This document shows, piece after piece, positions 44,430-53,363 of a DNA stretch of 57,668 nt. Every line of letters starts with the position of its first letter. Within the stretch, counting starts at the first letter, position 1. The stretch is from CAVPCY01 sp963770765. GTDB taxonomy: Bacteria > Actinomycetota > Coriobacteriia > Anaerosomatales > PHET01. A model generated the notes under the pieces. It worked only from the letters and a program-made list of their open reading frames with translations. It was not told the origin of the DNA and did no database searches. The stretch is taken from NCBI GenBank assembly GCA_963770765.1, contig CAVYQS010000001.1:1-57668 (forward strand), read 5' to 3'. The translations under genes and the position numbers were made by a program.

Positions 44430-45893
44430 ATGCTTCCGATCCTGAGCATGATGGTGGCGTTGCCGATGCTCGGTGCGGTGTCGATGATGCTCGTGCCCGC
44501 CAACCGGCCCACGTGGCCGCGGTGGATCGCGGCCGTGGTGTCAGGTGTCGTGCTCGCCATCGCGGTGTTCGCTGTGGTCACGATCGAGCCGGGCGGCGGG
44601 GTGCAGTTCGTCGAACGGCACGAGTGGATCCCGATAGCGGACATCCAGTACTTCCTGGGCCTCGACGGCCTCTCGGTGCTGCTGGTGGGCCTCTCGGCAC
44701 TGCTGTCGTTCATCGCCGTGCTCGCGAGCTGGAAGGTCGACCGTCGACCCAAGTTCTACTTCGCGATGATCCTCTTGCTCGCGGTGGGCACGAACGGCGT
44801 GTTCATGGCGCTCGACTTCGTCTTGTTCTACGTGTTCTGGGAGCTCGTGCTCGTCCCGATGTACTTCCTGATCGCGGTATGGGGCGGCGAGCGGCGCGCC
44901 TACGCGGCGGTGAAGTTCTTCCTGTACACCATGCTCGGTGCGGTGCTCATGCTCGTGGGCATCCTCGCGCTGTACCTCCACCCGCAGGGCGGGACCTTCG
45001 ACATGATCGAGCTCGTCGACCGGGGCTTCCCCGTCGACTTCCAGTGGTGGGTCTTCCTCGCGTTCTTCCTGGGCTTCGCGGTCAAGGTGCCGATCTGGCC
45101 GCTCCACACGTGGCTGCCTGACGCGCACGTCGAGGCGCCCACGGCGGCATCGGCACTCCTCGCCGGCATCCTGCTCAAGATGGGGACCTACGGCTTCCTG
45201 CGCATCTCCCTGCCGATGCTTCCCGAGGCGTGGAAACAGTGGAGCTGGTTCATCGCCGTTCTCGCCGTGGTGTCGATCATCTACGGCGCGCTCGTCGCGT
45301 TCGCTCAGACCGACCTCAAGAAGCTCGTCGCCTACTCGTCGGTGTCCCACATGGGCTTCGCGATGCTGGGTATCGCGGCGGGCACGGCGGCCGGGCTCGA
45401 CGGCGCGCAGGCGGTCAACATCAGCCACGGGTTCCTGTCGGCGATGCTGTTCCTCAGTGTCGGCATGGTCTACGAGCGCTCACACACCAGGAAGATCGCC
45501 GAGGTCTCGGGGCTCGCCGGCCAGATGCCCGTGCTCGCCGGCCTCTTCGCCTTCGCATCGTTCGCCTCGCTCGGGCTGCCGGGGCTCTCGGGCTTCGTCG
45601 GGGAGTTCCTGGCCCTGCTCGGTGCGTGGCAGTCACCGCTCGCTCCCGCCTTCACGGTTCTGGCGGCCATCGGCGTGCTCCTGGGAGCCGCCTACATGTT
45701 GTGGATGGTCCAGCGGGTCATCCTGGGCGAGCCGTCGGTGTCGATCGCCGACGCCCCTGACGCCAGCGTGCGCGAGGTCATGACGCTTCTTCCGCTCGCT
45801 GTGTTCTCCCTGCTCATGGGCGTGTGGTGGTACTGGACGCTGCAGCACTTCGATCCGTATGCGAGGGAGCTTGCACGTGTCTTGGGTGGATAG
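44430..45893 (+). CDS. nuoM: NADH-quinone oxidoreductase subunit M
   Basis: Antiporter-like proton-pumping subunit (487 residues, 13-14 helices). Seen: FLGLDGLSVLLVGLSALLSFIAVLASW, FVLFYVFWELVLVPMYFLIAVWG with the conserved Glu, AVKVPIWPLHTWLPDAHVEAPTAASALLAGILLKMGTYG with the pumping Lys, KKLVAYSSVSHMGFAMLG and ASLGLPGLSGFVGEFLALLG. ATG at 44430 after AAGGGGGG; GTG at 44424 is an alternative. It comes before nuoL, the reverse of the usual K-L-M-N order. Confidence 0.96.
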   Translation: MLPILSMMVALPMLGAVSMMLVPANRPTWPRWIAAVVSGVVLAIAVFAVVTIEPGGGVQFVERHEWIPIADIQYFLGLDGLSVLLVGLSALLSFIAVLASWKVDRRPKFYFAMILLLAVGTNGVFMALDFVLFYVFWELVLVPMYFLIAVWGGERRAYAAVKFFLYTMLGAVLMLVGILALYLHPQGGTFDMIELVDRGFPVDFQWWVFLAFFLGFAVKVPIWPLHTWLPDAHVEAPTAASALLAGILLKMGTYGFLRISLPMLPEAWKQWSWFIAVLAVVSIIYGALVAFAQTDLKKLVAYSSVSHMGFAMLGIAAGTAAGLDGAQAVNISHGFLSAMLFLSVGMVYERSHTRKIAEVSGLAGQMPVLAGLFAFASFASLGLPGLSGFVGEFLALLGAWQSPLAPAFTVLAAIGVLLGAAYMLWMVQRVILGEPSVSIADAPDASVREVMTLLPLAVFSLLMGVWWYWTLQHFDPYARELARVLGG

Positions 45894-45926
45894 CCGAGAG
45901 ACACTCAGAGAGCACCGGGGTCGCCG

Positions 45927-47894
45927 ATGACCTGGGTCCTCGCGATACCGGCGCTTCCGGCGCTGTCCTTCGCGGTGTTCCTCGCGCTGTCCGGTCGTGC
46001 CCGGATGCGCCTGCTGTGGCTGCCGATCGGCTCGTCGCTGGCTTCCCTCGTGTTGTCGCTCTACGCATTCACCAGGGTGTGGCCCGGCGGGAGCGAGGAT
46101 GCCGTCTGGCACGGCTCGGTGGCGTTCGGAGTGATCGGCGGGCAAGAGCTCGAGCTGTCGATGGCCCTCGACCCTCTCGCGGCGGCTATGCTGCTCGTCG
46201 TCACGATCGTGGGCGCCTGCGTTCAGGTCTACTCGGTGGGCTACATGCGCCGAGACCCGCGTGAGGGCTGGTACTTCGGCGTGCTCTCGCTGTTCACCTC
46301 GGCGATGCTCGTGCTCGTCTTGTCGAGCGACCTGCTGCTCACCTTCATGGCATGGGAGATGATGGGCCTGTGCTCGTACCTGCTCATCGGCTTCTGGTTC
46401 GAGAACGAAGCACCCCGCAAGGCGTCTCAGAAGGCGTTCCTCACCACCAAGGTCGGTGACCTCGGCTTCCTGCTCGCCCTGTTCGTCGCGTACTCCACCG
46501 TCGGCTCCTTCAACTACGAGGAGATCCTCGGATCGGCCGGCACGTGGTCTGCCGGAGCGCTCGCCGCAGCGGGAATGGGACTCGTGTTCGCCGCGATGGG
46601 CAAGTCCGCTCAGATCCCGTTGCACGTGTGGCTTCCCGACGCGATGGCCGGTCCCACGCCCGCCTCGGCCCTGATCCACGCAGCGACCATGGTGGCCGCG
46701 GGCATCTTCGTGGTCGCGCGGATGCTCCCCCTGATCGCCGAGACACCCTGGGTCATGGACGTCGCGCTCTACGTGGGCGTGGCGACCGCGCTCTTGGGCG
46801 GGGTCCTCGCCTGCGTTCAGCACGACGTGAAGAAGGTGCTCGCCTACTCGACCATCTCGCAGCTCGGCTTCATGTTCATGGCGCTGGGCGCCGGGAACGC
46901 CGAAGCCGCGCTCTTCCATCTGACGACACATGCGTTCTTCAAGTCGCTGCTCTTCCTGGGCGCGGGAGTGATCATCCATGCGGCACACACTCAGGACATG
47001 CGCCTCATGGGGGGACTCGGTCGCCACATGCCCATCACGGCGGGGACGTTCACCGTGGGGACGCTCGCCTTGGCCGGGGTGTTCCCCTTCTCGGGCTTCT
47101 TCTCCAAAGACGAGATCATCGCCGTGCTCCTGCACGAAGGTCACTTCGCGGTCATGGGGCTCGCGCTCCTCGCCTCGGCGCTCACCGGGTTCTACGTGGC
47201 CCGCATGCTGTTCAGAGTCTTCTCGGGACCCGAGCAGACCGAGCTGCACGAAGGCCAGACGTCGATGGTCGCGCCGATGGTCGTCCTCGCTGCGATCACC
47301 GCGTTCCTGGGCTGGGCGTCGCCCGGGTTCGCGGAGTTCCTCGGAGGACACGGGAAGTGGCCGGAGCTCGTCGTGGCACTCCCGTCCCTCTCGGTCGCCG
47401 GGGTGGGGATGGCAGCCGGGTGGTGGATCTACGGCCGACGCGGCGTCGTACTCAACACGCAGATACTCAAGCAGCGGTTCCGTTACGCGTACGGGGTTCT
47501 CGACCAGCGGCTGCACTTCGATCGGATCTACCATGTCACCGTGCTTGCCCCCTACTTCCGCCTCGCCGACGCGCTCGCCGCGTTCGACCGCTCGGTGCTC
47601 GACGGAGCGGTGAACCTCGCGGTGACGTTGTGGGTGCGCGGCTCGGTGTACGGCTGGCGCTTCGATGACGCGGCGCTGGACGGCACGGTCAACGGGATCG
47701 CCCGGCTCGACATCTTCGCGACCCGGCAGCTCGACACGTTCGACAACCGCGTCGTCGACGGCGTCGTCGACTCCCTCGGCAGGTCGGTGGCCAAAGCCGG
47801 CAACGTCCGAAAGATCCACAACGGCAACGTGCAGACCTACGTCACGTCGTTCGTTGTCGCCGCAGTGATCCTGATCCTGGTGTTCGCACGATGA
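45927..47894 (+). CDS. nuoL: NADH-quinone oxidoreductase subunit L
   Basis: Distal antiporter-like subunit (655 residues) with about 16 helices and the long amphipathic C-terminal lateral helix. Motifs: ALDPLAAAMLLVVTIVGACVQVYSVGYM, FMAWEMMGLCSYLLIGFWFE, AAMGKSAQIPLHVWLPDAMAGPTPASALIHAATMVAAGIFVVARM with the conserved Lys, VLAYSTISQLGFMFMALGAG and LAGVFPFSGFFSKDEI. The stretch from about residue 520 (RYAYGVLDQRLHFDRIYH...) has the lateral-helix look. 33 bases after nuoM, with a weak ribosome site. Confidence 0.97.
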   Translation: MTWVLAIPALPALSFAVFLALSGRARMRLLWLPIGSSLASLVLSLYAFTRVWPGGSEDAVWHGSVAFGVIGGQELELSMALDPLAAAMLLVVTIVGACVQVYSVGYMRRDPREGWYFGVLSLFTSAMLVLVLSSDLLLTFMAWEMMGLCSYLLIGFWFENEAPRKASQKAFLTTKVGDLGFLLALFVAYSTVGSFNYEEILGSAGTWSAGALAAAGMGLVFAAMGKSAQIPLHVWLPDAMAGPTPASALIHAATMVAAGIFVVARMLPLIAETPWVMDVALYVGVATALLGGVLACVQHDVKKVLAYSTISQLGFMFMALGAGNAEAALFHLTTHAFFKSLLFLGAGVIIHAAHTQDMRLMGGLGRHMPITAGTFTVGTLALAGVFPFSGFFSKDEIIAVLLHEGHFAVMGLALLASALTGFYVARMLFRVFSGPEQTELHEGQTSMVAPMVVLAAITAFLGWASPGFAEFLGGHGKWPELVVALPSLSVAGVGMAAGWWIYGRRGVVLNTQILKQRFRYAYGVLDQRLHFDRIYHVTVLAPYFRLADALAAFDRSVLDGAVNLAVTLWVRGSVYGWRFDDAALDGTVNGIARLDIFATRQLDTFDNRVVDGVVDSLGRSVAKAGNVRKIHNGNVQTYVTSFVVAAVILILVFAR

Positions 47895-47910
47895 GAGGCT
47901 GAACGCGCCC

Positions 47911-49365
47911 ATGCCCGATCCGGCCGTCGCCATGAGGTACCTCGCACCGCAGATCATCGTGGCGCTCACGGGCGTCCTCGTGATCGTCGTCGACCTCATC
48001 TGGCCCCGGCGCGAACCCGGGGGTCGCGCGCGCAGCGCTCCCCTCGCCTATCTCGGCGTCTTCGGGCTTGCGATGGCCGCCGTCATGACGGTCGTGCGCG
48101 GCGAGCCCGCGGAGGCCTTGCTGTGGGGCACGTTCGTCATCGACTCGCTCGCGGTCTACTTCGACCTGCTGTTCCTCGGCATCGCCATCGTCGTCATTCT
48201 GGTCTCCATCGACGCGCTTCCCGATCTGACGCCGAGCCATGCGGAGTTCTACGCGCTCGTGATCTGGTGCACGCTGGGCAACATGCTCCTCGCTCCGGTC
48301 GCGGACCTGTTCACGCTGTTCCTGTGCCTCCAGCTGACGAGCCTGCCGCTCATCGCCCTCATGGGCATCGACATGAGCGAGCCGCGACACCGAGAAGCCG
48401 CCCTGAAGTATCTCGTGGTCGTGCTGGTGTCGACCGCGCTGTTCCTCTACGGGCTCTCGCTGGTCTACGGCGCGTTCGGAACGAGCGACATGGCCGCCAT
48501 CGGCGCGCAGTTGTCGACACAGCCGCCCGCCCCCCTCGCGGTCATCGGGCTCGTGCTGTTGCTGACCGGCTTCGGCTTCAAGACCACTTCGGCGCCGTTC
48601 CAGTTCTGGGTGCCCGACGTGTACGAGGGCACGCCCACGCCCGTGACCACCTTCCTGTCTGTGGGCTCGAAGCTGGCCGGGTTCGCGCTCGTGCTGCGCT
48701 TCGTGGTGACGGCTCTGAACGCGAGCCCCGAGCTGCACCTCATCTTCGCCGTACTCGCTGTGCTGTCGATGCTGCTCGGCAACCTGGGAGCGCTGCAGCA
48801 GAGCAACATCAAGCGCCTGCTCGCGTACTCGGGCATCGCCCAGGCCGGCTACATCCTCGTGGGACTCGCGGCGATGAGCGTGACGGGGATATCGGCGCTG
48901 CTGTTCTACCTCGCGGCGTACGCGGTCGCGAACCTGCTCGCCTTCACGGTGGTGCTCGTCTTCACCAAGGCCGTGGGAAGCGAGGATATCGCCGACTACG
49001 CCGGCCTCGTGAGGCGTTCGCCCATCGCGGCGTTCTCTCTCACCGTCGCGTTGATGTCGCTCGCGGGGCTCCCGCTGACAGCCGGCTTCATGGCGAAGTT
49101 CTACGTGTTCTTGTCGGCGGCACAGGCGGGCCTGATCTGGCTGGTGCTCATCGCCGTGGTCAACGCGGTGATGGCCTTCTACTACTACCTGCGCATCGTG
49201 TGGGCGCTCTACGTGGACGAGAACGAGGCCGAGACGTTCCACGCATCGCCTCGGCACACGGTCGTCATGGTCGCGTGCACGATGGGCGTGGTCGTGATCG
49301 GCGTGCTACCCGCGCCGCTGCTCAACGCGGCAAGCCACGCCGCGGAGGCTCTGTTCGGGCTGTGA
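47911..49365 (+). CDS. nuoN: NADH-quinone oxidoreductase subunit N
   Basis: Third antiporter-like subunit (484 residues), last gene of the operon. Shown by FTLFLCLQLTSLPLIALMG, VIGLVLLLTGFGFKTTSAPFQFWVPDVYEGTPTPVTTFLSVGSKLAGFALVLRF, LGALQQSNIKRLLAYSGIAQAGYILVGL and FSLTVALMSLAGLPLTAGFMAKFYVFLSAA. Proper lengths and residues for the channel lysines. It ends 27 bases before the convergent gatB gene, with no clear terminator hairpin in between. Confidence 0.97.
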   Translation: MPDPAVAMRYLAPQIIVALTGVLVIVVDLIWPRREPGGRARSAPLAYLGVFGLAMAAVMTVVRGEPAEALLWGTFVIDSLAVYFDLLFLGIAIVVILVSIDALPDLTPSHAEFYALVIWCTLGNMLLAPVADLFTLFLCLQLTSLPLIALMGIDMSEPRHREAALKYLVVVLVSTALFLYGLSLVYGAFGTSDMAAIGAQLSTQPPAPLAVIGLVLLLTGFGFKTTSAPFQFWVPDVYEGTPTPVTTFLSVGSKLAGFALVLRFVVTALNASPELHLIFAVLAVLSMLLGNLGALQQSNIKRLLAYSGIAQAGYILVGLAAMSVTGISALLFYLAAYAVANLLAFTVVLVFTKAVGSEDIADYAGLVRRSPIAAFSLTVALMSLAGLPLTAGFMAKFYVFLSAAQAGLIWLVLIAVVNAVMAFYYYLRIVWALYVDENEAETFHASPRHTVVMVACTMGVVVIGVLPAPLLNAASHAAEALFGL

Positions 49366-49392
49366 GCACTCGGGGACGCTGAGGCGTAGCGG

Positions 49393-50946
49393 TCACTCGG
49401 CGAGTTTGCGCGCGAGCAGCTCGTTGACGACCTTGGGGTTGGCCTGACCGCGCATCTCCTTCATCACCGCGCCCACGAAGAAGCCGATGAGCCCCGCCTT
49501 GCCGCCTCTGTAACTCGCGACCTTCTCGGGGTTCGCGGCCAAGACGCGATCGACGACCTCTTCGATCGCGCCGGTGTCGCTGACCTGCTTCATGCCCTTG
49601 AGCTCCACGATCGCGCCCGGCGAGTCACCACTGGCGGCCATCTCTGCGAACACCTCTTTGGCCTGCTTGCCTGAGATCGCGCCGTCCTCCACGAGTTCCA
49701 CGAGCTCCACGACCATGCTGGGAACGACCTTGCCGTCCACGACGCTGATGCTCTCGGAGTTGAGATACGCGGACAGGTCGTTGAGCATGACGTTGGCGAC
49801 GGCCCTGGCCTTCTCGGCACCACCGATGGTGAGCGCGCTTTCGAAGAACTCGGCCATGTCGAGGTCGTTGGCGAGCACCGTGGCGTCGTGCACCGGCAGA
49901 CCGAACTCGGCCAGGTAGCGCACCTTCTTGGCGTCCGGCAACTCCGGAAGGCGCGTGCGGACGCGCTCGATGTACTCCTCGGAGAACTCGAACGGCACCA
50001 TGTCGGGCTCGGGGAAGTAGCGGTAGTCGTGCGCCTCTTCCTTGCTCCGAGTCGCGCTCGTGCGCTTCGCGCCCACATCCCAGTGGCGCGTCTCCTGCAC
50101 CACGCGACCGCCGCCGTCGAGAACCTCGGCTTGGCGCACTATCTCGTAGGCAAGCGCGTCGTGGACACCCTTGAACGAGTTCATGTTCTTGACCTCGGCC
50201 TTCACGCCGAACTCGGTCTCGCCGCGCCGGCGTAGCGAGATGTTGGCGTCCACCCGCATGGAGCCCTCCTCCATGCTGCAGTCCGAGATACCCAGCGACA
50301 GCCATATCAGCCGCAGCTTCTGCGCGAAGCGGCGCGCCTCCTCGGGCGTGCGGATGTCGGGCTCGCTCACGAGTTCGATCAGCGGCGTGCCGGCGCGGTT
50401 GAAGTCCACGAGTGACTTCGTGGCGCCCGCGAGGCGGCCTTCCGACCCGCCCACGTGGACCATCTTTCCCGTGTCCTCCTCGAGGTGGATGCGAGTGATG
50501 CCGATGAGCGCCGTGTAGCCGTCGTCGCCCACCGTGACGTTGTCCGCGCTCGCCCGGTCGAGCCGCTGCTCCACCGCCACGCCGTCGATCTCGACGGCGA
50601 CGCTTCCATCGGCGCAGAACGGCAGGTCGTACTGGGAGATCTGGTAGTCCTTGGGCATGTCGGGATAGAAGTACTGCTTGCGATGGAACAACGAACGCCG
50701 GGCGATCTCGCATCCCGTCGCCAGACCGGCGAGCACCGTCTGCTCGATCGCATACTCGTTGGGCACGGGCAACGCACCCGGCAACCCGAGGCACACGGGG
50801 CACACGCGCGTGTTCGGGTCGCCGCCGAAAGCCACGGGACATCCGCAGAACATCTTGGTCCGCGTGCTCGTGAGCTCGGTGTGGATCTCAAGACCGATGA
50901 CCGGCTCCCAGCGCTCGAGGACTTCGAGCAGACGATCCTTCGACAT
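49393..50946 (-). CDS. gatB: Asp/Glu-tRNA amidotransferase subunit B
   Basis: Kinase-transamidase subunit of GatCAB, which converts Glu-tRNA-Gln (and Asp-tRNA-Asn) to the amide forms. The 517-residue protein has WEPVIGLEIHTELTS, the zinc cysteines in FCGCPVAFGG and CPVCLGLPGALP, FHRKQYFYPDMPKDYQISQYDLPFC, IHLEEDTGKMVHVGG, LVDFNRAGTPLIELVSEPDIRTPEEA, and the C-terminal Yqey/tail domain ending GFFVGAVMKEMRGQANPKVVNELLARKL. gatA and gatC are not adjacent. ATG at 50946 has AAGGAG nine bases upstream; a TAGAAT element lies at 51025-51020. Confidence 0.97.
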   Translation of the reverse strand: MSKDRLLEVLERWEPVIGLEIHTELTSTRTKMFCGCPVAFGGDPNTRVCPVCLGLPGALPVPNEYAIEQTVLAGLATGCEIARRSLFHRKQYFYPDMPKDYQISQYDLPFCADGSVAVEIDGVAVEQRLDRASADNVTVGDDGYTALIGITRIHLEEDTGKMVHVGGSEGRLAGATKSLVDFNRAGTPLIELVSEPDIRTPEEARRFAQKLRLIWLSLGISDCSMEEGSMRVDANISLRRRGETEFGVKAEVKNMNSFKGVHDALAYEIVRQAEVLDGGGRVVQETRHWDVGAKRTSATRSKEEAHDYRYFPEPDMVPFEFSEEYIERVRTRLPELPDAKKVRYLAEFGLPVHDATVLANDLDMAEFFESALTIGGAEKARAVANVMLNDLSAYLNSESISVVDGKVVPSMVVELVELVEDGAISGKQAKEVFAEMAASGDSPGAIVELKGMKQVSDTGAIEEVVDRVLAANPEKVASYRGGKAGLIGFFVGAVMKEMRGQANPKVVNELLARKLAE

Positions 50947-51079
50947 GCGGGTGACTCCTTCGCTCACGAGCGGTCACGGCACCACGTCAGGGCGCCGGAA
51001 TGGCATCTCTCCCGCATGGATTCTACCTGACCTGCTGGCCGGCAGTGGCGGATTCCCGCACGTATCGGCCCGGCTCGCT

Positions 51080-51089
51080 GGGGTATAGA
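51080..51089 (+). promoter_or_regulatory. GGGGTATAGA motif, possible promoter
   Basis: GGGG (51080-51083) plus TATAGA lies 44 bases before the ATG at 51128, which has AAGGAG seven bases upstream. Third occurrence of the GGGGTAT core in this window. No GTTT-type -35 is visible. Confidence 0.45.
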
Positions 51090-51127
51090 CATCTCGCGAG
51101 AAGACATCAGTGACAAGGAGCTCACCC

Positions 51128-51736
51128 ATGACTGACCCCAACACCCCCACCTCTGCCGAGAAGGTCGTATCGCTCGACGCCGTCGAATCGGTCGAGGCCG
51201 GTCCGCTCACCGCGAGCATGAGTGCGATCGCCACCGCGAATGCGGACTCGATCTCGGCGACGGCATCGGCGATCGCCACCGCGAAGACGAACTCGCTCAC
51301 GACGACGGCGAGCGCTGTGGGACTCGTCCAGACCGAAGGCGACGCCACGGTGAGCCTGTCCGCCGTGCCGCTCATGGTCACCCGCGGCAACTCCGAGTTC
51401 CGTCAGGCCTATGCGAGCGCCTTCATCGCCGGCAACGACGTGTCGATCTCGCAGGGGGGCGCGCCGCTGATCGTGGGCAAGTCGATCACCGTCGACTCCG
51501 GAGGAGGCGTGGCGCTCGTCGCCGCAGACGCCAGCATCTCCCACGGCTGGGTCGGCGTCCTGCTCGCGAAAGACGCTCAGCTCTCAGACGACACGCGGGT
51601 CTTCGTGACCACCAGGACGGCCCTGATCATCGCGGCAGCCCTCCTCGGCGGCTTCGGGTTGATCGCGCTCGGCCTGTACTTCGGCGCCCAGAGGCTCTCG
51701 CAGTGGAAGCCCGACCTGCGCCTGTGGAGGCGATGA
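51128..51736 (+). CDS. C-terminally membrane-anchored repeat protein of unknown function
   Basis: A 202-residue protein with no signal peptide. Residues 30-65 form a low-complexity tandem pattern (SAIATANADSISATA, then SAIATAKTNSLTTTA) of alternating small residues, followed by further beta-helix-like turns (VSLSAVPLMVTRGNSE, DVSISQGGAPLIVGKSITVDSGGGVALVAAD). A single membrane helix lies at about residues 165-187 (ALIIAAALLGGFGLIALGLYFGA), with a short basic cytoplasmic or outside tail. This tail-anchored beta-solenoid layout is not a family I know; the repeats recall YadA-head or bactofilin-like turns. Good ribosome site and GGGGTATA element. Confidence 0.72.
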   Translation: MTDPNTPTSAEKVVSLDAVESVEAGPLTASMSAIATANADSISATASAIATAKTNSLTTTASAVGLVQTEGDATVSLSAVPLMVTRGNSEFRQAYASAFIAGNDVSISQGGAPLIVGKSITVDSGGGVALVAADASISHGWVGVLLAKDAQLSDDTRVFVTTRTALIIAAALLGGFGLIALGLYFGAQRLSQWKPDLRLWRR

Positions 51737-51758
51737 GCTGACGTCCACGCGCGGTGCG

Positions 51759-53255
51759 CTAGGGCTCAGCCGCGATGAGGGCCACCACCGGTCGGCCGAG
51801 AGGGTGCGGCGTGCCCGCCTGAGGGTACTGGGCGAAGACCGTTCCGGCGCCATACCCGCCGATCCGCACCGTCAGGACGACCGGCTCGAAGCCCGCCGCG
51901 GCGATCGTCTCGGTGACGCTCGTGGAAGCTCCACTCGCGAGGGAGGGTACGGCCGCGTCTGAGGGCGGCCCGGTCGACACGACGATGCCGACGCTCGCCC
52001 CGGGGGCGACGAGCCGACCCGAGGGCGGCATCTGCGAGATCACCCGGTCCTTCGCCACCGACGGGCTGGGCGCGGTGCGGACCGCGGGCTTGAGGCCGAC
52101 CGCCTTGATCTTGGACTCCGCATTCTTCCGGCTGTCGCCCACGACCTTGGGCACCGCGACCGAGACCCTGCCCGGCCCCTGGGATACCAAGACCTGGACC
52201 AGTGAGCCGTACGGTGCCGACGTACGCTCCGGCGGCGACTGGGAGACGACATCTCCCGCGGGGACGCTCGCGTCGAAGCTCCGATAGAACGCCCCGCTCA
52301 GGTCGTTGGCCGCCAGCAGCTCGGTAGCCTCGGCCTCGGTCAGGCCCTTCAGACGCGGCACGATCGTTGTGGACGGGGCAGGGCCCCCCGAGACGACGAG
52401 CACGACCGGCGTTCCCGGCACCAGCTCGACACCCGGCGCAGGTAGCTGGGCCGCAACGTCACCGTTGGCGACCGTCGCGGAGAAGGAGTCGACGATCCAC
52501 GGCAGCAGTCGAGCCGAGACCAGTGCGGTCTCTGCCACCTCCTGCGACGTGCCCACGACGTCGGGAACCTGGGACTGATCGGGTGTCGTCGCAACCACGA
52601 AGGCGACGTTCCCCCCGGGGCTCAGAGCCGTGCCCTGCACGGGCTTCTGCGCGACGATGGTGCCTGCCGGGGCGGATGACGTGGGAGTCTCGCTCACGGC
52701 ACCGACTCGGAGGGACAGGTCGTTGAGGAGCTGCGCCGCTTCTGCCGGCTGCTTGCCGGAGATGTCGGGGACGGTGATGGGACGAGCGGTCCGGTACCAC
52801 CAGACGTATCCCACCGCGCCCGCGGCCACCACGATCGCGAGCGCCGCGAGAGCCCACGTCCACCACCGGGAGCGGTCCTCCGGCGGGAGTTCGATCTCGC
52901 GAGGCTCGGGCACCAGGTAGCCGGAATCGTCAACGTACTCGTCGGGCTCCGCCGGGGCCGACGGCTCGGTCGCGGCGGGCTCCTCGGCGGCTTCCTGCTC
53001 CAGCGCGGACTGCGTCACGGGTGCGGGCTGCGGCGACTCCACGGGCGCGGCTTCCGGCGGCTCCTCCGCGTCGGCCTTCGGCTGCTGCTCGGGCTCTCGC
53101 ACGGGTTCGGGTCGTGTCGCCGGCTCCGGAGGGCTCAGCCAACCCGGCACGGCGCGCTCGGGTGGCTGCTCGGCCGAGGGCGGTTGCAGGTCGCCGGCGT
53201 CCCGCTCATCGTCGCCGGAGGTCGACGCGATCCACGAGTTGTTGCCAGCGCTCAT
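51759..53255 (-). CDS. Membrane protein with five PASTA domains
   Basis: A 498-residue bitopic protein: residues 1-130 are a Pro/Glu/Ala-rich disordered cytoplasmic arm, one membrane helix at about 131-153 (WWTWALAALAIVVAAGAVGYVWW), and five extracytoplasmic PASTA domains. The domains start at ITVPDISGKQPAEAA, SQVPDVVGTSQEVAE, TIVPRLKGLTEAEAT, VAVPKVVGDSRKNAE and AAVPSLASGASTSVT. PASTA domains bind peptidoglycan fragments. There is no kinase domain, so it is not a PknB-type Ser/Thr kinase but may pair with one. ATG at 53255 (or 53258) follows GGAGGT. The frame is open much further upstream through antisense of rocD, which I did not use. Confidence 0.9.
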   Translation of the reverse strand: MSAGNNSWIASTSGDDERDAGDLQPPSAEQPPERAVPGWLSPPEPATRPEPVREPEQQPKADAEEPPEAAPVESPQPAPVTQSALEQEAAEEPAATEPSAPAEPDEYVDDSGYLVPEPREIELPPEDRSRWWTWALAALAIVVAAGAVGYVWWYRTARPITVPDISGKQPAEAAQLLNDLSLRVGAVSETPTSSAPAGTIVAQKPVQGTALSPGGNVAFVVATTPDQSQVPDVVGTSQEVAETALVSARLLPWIVDSFSATVANGDVAAQLPAPGVELVPGTPVVLVVSGGPAPSTTIVPRLKGLTEAEATELLAANDLSGAFYRSFDASVPAGDVVSQSPPERTSAPYGSLVQVLVSQGPGRVSVAVPKVVGDSRKNAESKIKAVGLKPAVRTAPSPSVAKDRVISQMPPSGRLVAPGASVGIVVSTGPPSDAAVPSLASGASTSVTETIAAAGFEPVVLTVRIGGYGAGTVFAQYPQAGTPHPLGRPVVALIAAEP

Positions 53256-53290
53256 CATGACCTCCGCATCACGCCATCTTGCGACGACAT

Positions 53291-53307
53291 TGTCACCCAT
53301 TGTGACA
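53291..53307. promoter_or_regulatory. Inverted repeat in the PASTA-rocD gap
   Basis: TGTCAC-CCATT-GTGACA is a perfect 6-bp inverted repeat with a 5-base centre in the 108-base gap between divergent genes. It is a possible operator, partly resembling CRP/FNR-type half-sites in reversed order. No factor is known. Confidence 0.35.
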
Positions 53308-53363
53308 CGTCGGGAACACACCTCTTGAGCTCTGAAACCAACTCGACAGCCGGGAGCCGACCC

